Assembly: GCA_014377705.1 (NCBI GenBank)
Contig: JACMPC010000041.1
Location: 1 to 41,051, forward strand
Origin: Dermatophilaceae bacterium
Lineage (GTDB): Bacteria > Actinomycetota > Actinomycetes > Actinomycetales > Dermatophilaceae
Length of the DNA: 41,051 nt
Direction: 5' to 3'
Below the pieces are notes generated by a model. The model saw only the letters and a program-made list of their open reading frames with translations. It did not search any database and was not told where the DNA came from. Within the stretch, counting starts at the first letter, position 1. Each line of letters begins with the position of its first letter. A program made the translations under genes and the position numbers. Below, in pieces: positions 40,814 through 41,051 of this stretch.

Positions 40814-41051
40814 CTACTTCTGGATGGGGAGGCGGAGGGCGAGGATCCGGTCGTGGCCGGGGGACGGGGTGCCGCGGAAGGTGTTGCTGGCCACCAGCCA
40901 GAGCCGGCCGTCCGGCGCCGACACGACGGTGCGCAGGCGCCCGTACTGCCCTTGCATGAGGCGTTGGGGCCGGCCTGCTTTTCCTGTGCTGTCCACAGGG
41001 ATCCGCCAGAGTGACTGTCCGCGCAGGGCGGCCATGTAGACGGCGCCATCG
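40814..41051 (-). CDS. PQQ-dependent sugar dehydrogenase, C-terminal part
   Basis: The last 78 residues or so of a beta-propeller sugar dehydrogenase (glucose/sorbosone dehydrogenase family); the 5' part lies beyond the window. The visible end reads DGAVYMAALRGQSLWRIPVD, GRLRTVVSAPDGRLWLVASN and GTPSPGHDRILALRLP, matching the final propeller blades, including the SNTFRG motif near the PQQ/Ca site. Such proteins are usually secreted or lipid-anchored. An internal ATG at 41035 is not the real start because the coding frame continues upstream to the window edge. Confidence 0.85.
   Translation of the reverse strand, partial: DGAVYMAALRGQSLWRIPVDSTGKAGRPQRLMQGQYGRLRTVVSAPDGRLWLVASNTFRGTPSPGHDRILALRLPIQK

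Overview
This window is ordinary chromosomal DNA from a high-GC Gram-positive actinobacterium. Actinobacterial GlgE-type glycogen genes, gatCAB next to ligA, an isobutyryl-CoA mutase-type large subunit, frequent GTG starts, ATGA/GTGA gene overlaps and a decayed DUF222/HNH (13E12-type) gene all point to Micrococcales, perhaps the Intrasporangiaceae/Dermatophilaceae. The family placement is inference. No rRNA, tRNA, CRISPR array, prophage or insertion sequence was seen, and no gene-free stretch exceeds about 220 bp.

Region 1 (55-7016) is acyl-CoA and B12 metabolism: methylmalonyl-CoA epimerase (-), an acetyl-CoA acetyltransferase (+), the mutase GTPase chaperone MeaB (+), a MarR regulator (+) and icmA (+). 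Interspersed are a DUF2127 membrane protein, a thiamine-binding-type protein and a GNAT acetyltransferase that may begin with CTG. icmA has a palindrome built into its core promoter. Region 2 (7150-11026) holds an uncharacterised membrane protein with a problematic start (ATT, or an in-frame TGA), an overlapping lipoprotein, a YbbN-like thioredoxin/TPR protein without redox cysteines, and the broken DUF222/HNH gene. Region 3 (11153-23870) is a storage-glucan island: glgE, maltokinase, glgB and pgm form a tightly overlapping minus-strand operon. glgP diverges from glgE, and glgX converges on glgP. treS is absent from the operon. TTGCAAG-type repeats lie in the glgE/glgP divergent promoter.

Region 4 (23905-27144) carries a YbjN protein, an enoyl-CoA hydratase and the electron-transfer flavoprotein subunits etfB and etfA. 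Region 5 (27179-34371) carries a cysteine desulfurase overlapping mnmA (tRNA 2-thiouridylation), a one-domain MetE-like protein, an EamA transporter, ligA and a DUF309 protein. Region 6 (34499-41051) has an NTF2-like protein, a zinc alcohol dehydrogenase, a DUF4333 membrane protein, gatC-gatA-gatB (Glu-tRNA(Gln)/Asp-tRNA(Asn) amidotransferase), a small one-helix membrane protein, and the 3' end of a PQQ-type sugar dehydrogenase running off the window.

Two patterns cut across the genes. First, about a dozen genes have a TANNNT -10-like hexamer 6-8 nt before the start codon, so leaderless transcripts appear common. Second, at least ten short tandem repeats (units of 9-24 bp, mostly multiples of three) sit at stop codons, in intergenic gaps or in protein loops and tails. 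I found no clear candidate for an entirely new multi-gene system. The most unusual signals are the two regulatory regions (icmA, glgE/glgP), the non-canonical starts, the repeats, and the unknown membrane-protein/lipoprotein pair.
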